DNA of 9,448 nucleotides from an uncultured Oscillospiraceae bacterium (lineage in GTDB: Bacteria > Bacillota > Clostridia > Oscillospirales > Oscillospiraceae), in NCBI GenBank assembly GCA_934565425.1, contig CAKTHW010000061.1, forward strand, positions 1-9,448, in the 5' to 3' direction. Below the pieces are notes generated by a model. It saw only the letters and a list, made by a program, of their open reading frames with translations. It was not told where the DNA came from and did not search any database. Positions 5,807 to 9,448 of this stretch are shown here, piece after piece. How positions within the stretch are numbered: position 1 is the stretch's first letter; each line of letters opens with the position of its first letter. A program made the translations under genes and the position numbers.

Positions 5807-5843
5807 AAAAGACCAGAATTGCATCGCAATTCTGGTCTTTTTT
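5807..5843. terminator. Strong bidirectional terminator after the gltX-yigZ unit
   Basis: A 16-base-pair perfect stem (5807-5822 with 5826-5841) around the three-base loop ATC is flanked by A-runs and T-runs. It starts 5 bases after the YigZ-family stop and lies 7 bases from the stop of the convergent LOG gene, so it serves both strands. Confidence 0.95.
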
Positions 5844-5849
5844 CGTGCG

Positions 5850-6386
5850 TTATGTACGTTCCACAATTTCCTTGACCTGCGCAAGGTCATCCGCAAAATA
5901 GATCCCCTCTTGCCGCTCCTCCGAGGACAGCCCTTTTTCGATCATGTGCTGCAGCAGCGCTTTCAGGCTGTCATAGTAACCGTTGAGGTTGTAGAGGATG
6001 CAGGGGGCGTCCAGCTGCTTGAGGGATACGTCGGACATGACTTCTGCAATCTCCTCCAGCGTTCCCGTACCGCCCGGAAAGGCAATGAAAGCCTCACCCA
6101 GCTCGAGCATCTTGCGCTTGCGCGCGGGGATGTCTTCGGTCACGATCAGCTCGGTCAGCCCATCGTATTGGAACCCTGCATCCATAAAGAACTGCGGTTC
6201 CACCCCGATCGCTTTCCCGCCAGCCGCCAGAACGCTCTGGGCCAGCTCGCCCATCAAGCCGGTCTTTGAGCCGCCATAGACCAGCGTGTTCCCGCTTGTC
6301 CCAATCCACGTGCCAAGGGCTTGGACAGCCTCACGCAAAGCGGGATCATTGCCTTCGCTGGCGCCGAGATAAACTGTGATATTCAT
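5850..6386 (-). CDS. LOG-family Rossmann-fold protein (TIGR00730), nucleotide 5'-monophosphate phosphoribohydrolase-like
   Basis: Members cleave the N-glycosidic bond of nucleoside monophosphates; plant LOG releases free cytokinin. Bacterial homologues were long mislabelled lysine decarboxylases. The 178-aa product has the family's LVYGGSKTGLMG glycine-rich stretch (35-46), the RKRKM motif (89-93) and the signature PGGTGTLEE (104-112) with catalytic E111/E112. ATG 6386 is preceded on the minus strand by AAGGAG with a 7-base spacer. Complete motifs suggest an active enzyme, but the natural substrate in this bacterium is unknown and could be AMP or a damaged or alternative nucleotide. The gene has its own promoter and a roughly 86-base leader with an internal terminator-like hairpin. 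It is separate from the HAD gene upstream. Confidence 0.92.
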   Translation of the reverse strand: MNITVYLGASEGNDPALREAVQALGTWIGTSGNTLVYGGSKTGLMGELAQSVLAAGGKAIGVEPQFFMDAGFQYDGLTELIVTEDIPARKRKMLELGEAFIAFPGGTGTLEEIAEVMSDVSLKQLDAPCILYNLNGYYDSLKALLQHMIEKGLSSEERQEGIYFADDLAQVKEIVERT

Positions 6387-6424
6387 GCAACTGCTCCTTC
6401 CATTTCAAGGTTTTGGTCAGAATG

Positions 6425-6457
6425 AAAAAGGCAGTTAGACTGTTTCGCCTAACTGCC
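6425..6457 (-). terminator. Terminator after the HAD gene, also within the leader of the LOG gene
   Basis: On the minus strand GGCAGTTAG (6457-6449) pairs with CTAACTGCC (6438-6430). Two further pairs (one G-T) extend the stem to 11 around a GAAACA loop, and TTTTT follows (6429-6425). It ends the upstream operon. A promoter lies just upstream (6507-6479), so transcripts for the LOG gene must also pass through this hairpin. It may therefore act as an attenuator as well as a terminator. Confidence 0.88.
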
Positions 6458-6478
6458 GGTAGATGCTCACCTGAGCCT

Positions 6479-6507
6479 ATTGTATCGGACCGCAGGGAGT
6501 TTGTCAA
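6479..6507 (-). promoter_or_regulatory. Promoter for the LOG-family gene, overlapping the HAD stop codon
   Basis: The minus strand has an exact TTGACA (6507-6502) and TACAAT (6484-6479, five of six), with the ideal 17-base spacer. The TGA stop codon of the HAD gene (6506-6504) lies inside the -35 box. Start is predicted near 6472, upstream of the terminator hairpin at 6457-6425, leaving a leader of about 86 bases. Fewer than 40 bases separate the hairpin's T-run from the LOG start codon, too few for another promoter plus ribosome site. Confidence 0.75.
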
Positions 6508-7349
6508 TCTTCTGTTTCGCCGGCCAGCAGATACCGCTCAATGGCCTCCGCCACCCCGTCATGGTCGCAGTCCTTGACGATGACGTCGCACAGCTTCCGC
6601 ACCGGCTCCGCCGTGTTGCCCATGCCGATGGCCAGCCCAGCCGCGTTCAAAATGGCGGCGTCGTTGAAGCTGTCCCCGACAGCGATGGTGGCCTCGATGG
6701 GGATGCCCAGGTGGTCGCACAGCTCGTGCAGTCCCTTGCCTTTGTCCACCCCAGCGGCGGACAGCTCCAGGGAGGTCTTTTCCGAGTCCACCATGGACAA
6801 CGGCAGGTGCGCCAAAAGCCGCTCCGTCTCCGACCGTTCCTCCACCGTGTGGTGGTACAGGTTGATCTTCTCCATGGACGGGTGAGGCTGATTCAGGCAG
6901 TAGTCCGGCCCATCGGGCACCTGGAGGGAGTAACGCTCAAACATGGACTGGAAGTAGGGGATCTGAAAATCCGCCAGCTGTTCCATCCGGCGCTGACTGA
7001 TGACCGGCCGGCCGTTCAGGAAGATGTGGATCAAAATATCCCGGGGACGGGCGATGTCCACCGCCTGTCGTGCTAATTCTGCGTCAATGGGGTGGACGGC
7101 GATGGGCGTCTCCGCCTGCCGGTCGAAGATGAGGGCGCCGCTCTCGCAGATGCCGTAGCGCATCTCCGGAAAGGTGTCCAAAATCTCCGCCAGCTCCGCA
7201 AAGCTTCGCCCCGTGGACAGCACCACCTCTTTGCCCGCCGCGAAAGCCCGGTGGACAGCGGCTTCCGTGTCCGGGGTGATCTCTTTGTTGGTGTTCAGCA
7301 GCGTCCCGTCAATGTCCAACGCGATGAGCTGATAAATCTGTTCCTTCAT
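6504..7349 (-). CDS. Cof-type HAD-IIB family phosphatase
   Basis: A cytoplasmic magnesium-dependent hydrolase of small phosphorylated metabolites such as sugar phosphates or cofactor intermediates; specificity within this family is broad and cannot be read from the sequence. The 281-aa product has all four HAD motifs. These are LDIDGTL with nucleophile D12 and acid D14, LSTGRS (44-49), the lysine in DKGKG (202-206), and GDSFND with D226 and D230. The segment between, about 85-195, is the C2B-type cap. ATG 7349 has GGAGG at proper spacing. That ribosome site abuts the TAA stop of the penicillin-binding protein gene, and the gap is only 10 bases, so the two are probably translated from one mRNA. 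A functional link to wall synthesis is not shown. It ends at the hairpin at 6457-6425. Confidence 0.93.
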   Translation of the reverse strand: MKEQIYQLIALDIDGTLLNTNKEITPDTEAAVHRAFAAGKEVVLSTGRSFAELAEILDTFPEMRYGICESGALIFDRQAETPIAVHPIDAELARQAVDIARPRDILIHIFLNGRPVISQRRMEQLADFQIPYFQSMFERYSLQVPDGPDYCLNQPHPSMEKINLYHHTVEERSETERLLAHLPLSMVDSEKTSLELSAAGVDKGKGLHELCDHLGIPIEATIAVGDSFNDAAILNAAGLAIGMGNTAEPVRKLCDVIVKDCDHDGVAEAIERYLLAGETED

Positions 7350-7359
7350 GGGTGCCTCC

Positions 7360-8712
7360 TTACTGGCAAGCAGCCTTGAGCAAGCTGGCCGCCACGCCGC
7401 CAGCCACCGAGGAGCCCCAGCCGCCGTTCTCTACCACGACCACAAAGGCGTAGGGATAGGCGCTGTCCTCCACAAAGCCCACGAACCAGGCGTGGGGCTT
7501 GCTGGCGCCCACTTCCGCCGTACCGGACTTGGCGCACACGTTCAGCCCGCCGAAGTCCAGGTTCTTGCTGTAGTTGCTGGTCACATTATTGTGCATCATC
7601 GTGCGGATTTTATCACAGGTATCCGCCTTCCAGCCGATCTGACTGGTCTCCGTGGTCACATGAGCCACCGGAAGCCCCTTGGAGCTGGTGACCGATTTCA
7701 GCAGCCGCGGCGTAGCCGCACTGCCCCCTTGAGCGATGCAGCCCATCAGGGTCAGCTCTGCGCAGGGGTTCACCAGATCCTTGTACTGCCCCACGCCAGA
7801 CCAGCCCACGTCGTTGTCCGACGTGCCGGCGGTGAAGGTGCCAGCGGCAGAGTTGACGCCGTTGACGTTCACCTTGGAGGTCAGACCGGCCTCCTTGGCG
7901 TATTTCTCCAGCGTTTTGCCGCCCACCTGGGTGGCAAGAGTGGCGAAAGCGCCGTTGCAGGAGTTGGCCAGGGCGGTGGCGAAATCCTGGGTGCCATGGA
8001 CGCTGGGACAGGTGATCTTCTCGCCGTTCAGGGTCAGGGAACCTTTGCAGGTGTAGGAGAAGCTGTTCTCATTGTGCAGGGTCTCCAGCGCCGCGGCGGA
8101 GGTGACCAGCTTGAAGGTGGAGCCGGGGGTGTAGGTGCCGGACAGGAACCGGTTCAGATAAGCGCCGTCGTAGTTGCTGTCGCCGGCCGCCACCTTGGCC
8201 ACTTCCGCGTCGTCCGCCGGGTCAAAGGAGGGGGTGGAGAGCATACAGAGCACCTCGCCGGTCTTGTAGTTGTACAGGGCCACCACCCCTTTCCGGCCTG
8301 CCATGGCCTGGTAGGCGGCGTTGTTCAGGTTGGCATCCAGGGTCAGTTTGATGGTGTTGCCCGTGCCGGAGGTGCCTGTGATGAGACTGAACCCTACCAA
8401 CTGGTCGGCGAACAGGTTTTTCGCTCCCGTGTTGATGTTCCCCTGCTTGTCGCCGATGGCGTGGAGGGTGGAGATACGGGTGGTTTTGTCATCGCTGTAT
8501 TGCCCTTCGGCGCAGTCAAAAAGCGTTGTGCCATTCCGATCTTGAATGGAGCCGGAGGCAATGCGGCCGTTGGTATATACATGCTGATTGCCGTAAAAGG
8601 ACGCCCACTGGGCGCCGTCCTTCACATAGAAGGCGCACAGCACCACCGTTCCGGCGGCCAGAGCCAGGATGAACAGGAGCACAAAGAGGGTGCGTCGTTG
8701 GAGCTTTTTCAT
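7360..8712 (-). CDS. Class B penicillin-binding protein (peptidoglycan transpeptidase)
   Basis: It cross-links peptidoglycan peptides outside the membrane, working with the SEDS glycosyltransferase encoded just upstream. An N-terminal membrane anchor at about 8-30 (after KKLQRR) leads to an extracellular region. A short N-terminal section has the IQDRNGT stretch (57-62) typical of class B enzymes. The transpeptidase domain carries the active-site STFK (S198, K201), SCN (S251-N253) and KSGT (395-398). At 450 aa it is compact, closer to actinobacterial PbpA than to the larger PBP2 or FtsI, with a reduced N-terminal pedestal. Its ATG overlaps the upstream stop as ATGA, with GGGAGG 10 bases before, so translational coupling is expected. 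The extracellular part has ten cysteines, one within the SxN motif, which is unusual for an exported protein. A role in elongation, division or sporulation is not distinguishable here. Confidence 0.94.
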   Translation of the reverse strand: MKKLQRRTLFVLLFILALAAGTVVLCAFYVKDGAQWASFYGNQHVYTNGRIASGSIQDRNGTTLFDCAEGQYSDDKTTRISTLHAIGDKQGNINTGAKNLFADQLVGFSLITGTSGTGNTIKLTLDANLNNAAYQAMAGRKGVVALYNYKTGEVLCMLSTPSFDPADDAEVAKVAAGDSNYDGAYLNRFLSGTYTPGSTFKLVTSAAALETLHNENSFSYTCKGSLTLNGEKITCPSVHGTQDFATALANSCNGAFATLATQVGGKTLEKYAKEAGLTSKVNVNGVNSAAGTFTAGTSDNDVGWSGVGQYKDLVNPCAELTLMGCIAQGGSAATPRLLKSVTSSKGLPVAHVTTETSQIGWKADTCDKIRTMMHNNVTSNYSKNLDFGGLNVCAKSGTAEVGASKPHAWFVGFVEDSAYPYAFVVVVENGGWGSSVAGGVAASLLKAACQ

Positions 8713-9448
8713 TCGTCATCATCCTCCCATTTAAAGTAGCGCTGCCAGTCGTCTGCATCGGTGTACAGTGGGCCATCCTGAGGGATGATGGGGTCGGCTG
8801 TGTCCGCAGGCGGCACGGGCTCCTGAGGCGGCTCCGGCGGCAGCTCCTCCCCACGGCGGCGGCGCACCCGTTTGGGCAGCTTCACCGCCAACGCTGAGTT
8901 CTGCCTGGTGTCCGATGCCTTGATATAGGCCAGCAGCGCCCAGCAGGAGATCATACTGCTGCCGCCGCAGGACACGAAGGGGAAGGTGACGCCGGTCAAC
9001 GGCAGCAGGTCGGTGGAGCCAAAGACGTTGAGCATGACCTGCACCACGAAGATCATAGCGGTAGAGCAGGCGGCGATGACGTAAAAGGAGCTGCGGGCGG
9101 TAGCCGCTTCCTTCACGGCGAAAAGAGCCAGGAGCAGGATGGCGATGACACAGCAGACCGCCAGGATCAGCCCCATTTCCTCTGCGATGACGCCGAACAC
9201 CAGGTCGGTGTTGGCCGCGCCCACGTTCTTCAGCCACCCGTTGCCCACACCCCGGCCGAACAGACCGCCGCTGGCCAGCGCGGACATGGTGCGGGTCTGC
9301 TGGAAGCCGTAGTTGGCCGGGTCCGTCCACACGTGGCGGTAGATGAGGAACCGGGCGGCGATATAGCTCTTGAATTTCAGGATGATATACCCACCAAAGA
9401 AGGCGGCTGCCGTCATGAGCAGCACGGAAGCCAGGTCGCCGGAGCGCA
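8709..9448 (-). CDS. FtsW/RodA/SpoVE (SEDS) family peptidoglycan polymerase, 5' end outside the window
   Basis: An integral membrane glycosyltransferase that polymerises lipid II in partnership with a class B PBP. The frame stays open to the window edge; the start and N-terminal half lie beyond it, and 245 residues are visible. Seen are the SALASGGLFGRGVGNG loop, the TDLVFGVIAEEMG motif and the family C-terminal signature LPLTGVTFPFVSCGGSS. Roughly four hydrophobic segments are visible, the last ending near LLAYIKAS. SEDS proteins usually have PFVSYGGSS; here the tyrosine is cysteine. After the last membrane segment comes a cytoplasmic tail of about 65 residues: a basic RVRRRR cluster, a proline-rich stretch, then an acidic end. 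It overlaps the PBP gene by four bases. FtsW, RodA and SpoVE cannot be told apart from this part. Confidence 0.93.
   Translation of the reverse strand, partial: RSGDLASVLLMTAAAFFGGYIILKFKSYIAARFLIYRHVWTDPANYGFQQTRTMSALASGGLFGRGVGNGWLKNVGAANTDLVFGVIAEEMGLILAVCCVIAILLLALFAVKEAATARSSFYVIAACSTAMIFVVQVMLNVFGSTDLLPLTGVTFPFVSCGGSSMISCWALLAYIKASDTRQNSALAVKLPKRVRRRRGEELPPEPPQEPVPPADTADPIIPQDGPLYTDADDWQRYFKWEDDDE

Noticed and set aside
3616..5829. A 737-codon open frame on the minus strand, opposite gltX and the YigZ-family gene
   Set aside because: It is antisense to two clearly recognised genes. Strong C/G preference at their third positions removes stop codons from this antisense frame. Its product is low-complexity (V, G, H, L, D rich) with no recognisable domain.
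7348..8739. A 463-codon plus-strand frame opposite the penicillin-binding protein
   Set aside because: It is the antisense shadow of a gene with all three transpeptidase motifs; its own product resembles nothing.

Overview
The window looks like chromosomal core DNA from a Gram-positive anaerobe of the Clostridia, most like the Oscillospiraceae/Ruminococcaceae (the Flavonifractor, Intestinimonas and Oscillibacter type). This rests on several things: most genes are GC-rich at third positions, AGGAGG-type ribosome sites are strong, both tRNA genes encode their CCA ends, and promoters are A+T-rich with near-perfect TTGACA/TATAAT boxes. Assignment to the class is reasonable; the genus is a guess.

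Layout. 1-145: an intergenic stretch with two inverted repeats, one holding a perfect Shine-Dalgarno sequence. 146-1507 (+): a class-3-type aldehyde dehydrogenase with its own terminator. 1551-1912: a gene-poor stretch with three TTGTGC repeats at 11-base spacing, then tRNA-Gln(CTG) on the minus strand. Its promoter faces away from that of tRNA-Leu(GAG), which lies on the plus strand at 1913-1997. 2122-2721 (+): a LacA/Maa-type sugar O-acetyltransferase with base use unlike its neighbours. 2790-3425 (-): a beta-class carbonic anhydrase, convergent with the acetyltransferase. 3610-5130 (+): gltX, glutamyl-tRNA synthetase, followed by a YigZ/IMPACT-family gene in the same direction.

5850-9448 is all on the minus strand. 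Reading from the right edge it holds an FtsW/RodA/SpoVE (SEDS) protein, partial at the window edge, then a class B penicillin-binding protein that overlaps it by ATGA, then a Cof-type HAD phosphatase 10 bases further on. A terminator follows, then a LOG-family nucleotide phosphoribohydrolase with its own promoter and a leader holding the same terminator hairpin.

How the genes relate. The SEDS protein and the class B PBP form a peptidoglycan polymerase/transpeptidase pair for cell elongation, division or sporulation. GltX charges tRNA-Glu, and in relatives that lack GlnRS it also charges tRNA-Gln for GatCAB, so the nearby tRNA-Gln gene may be one of its substrates. The rest are stand-alone housekeeping genes separated by hairpin terminators. 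I see no mobile element, CRISPR array, phage gene or obviously new multigene system. The most unusual parts are regulatory: the LOG-gene leader, the Shine-Dalgarno palindrome before the aldehyde dehydrogenase, and the 11-base repeats.
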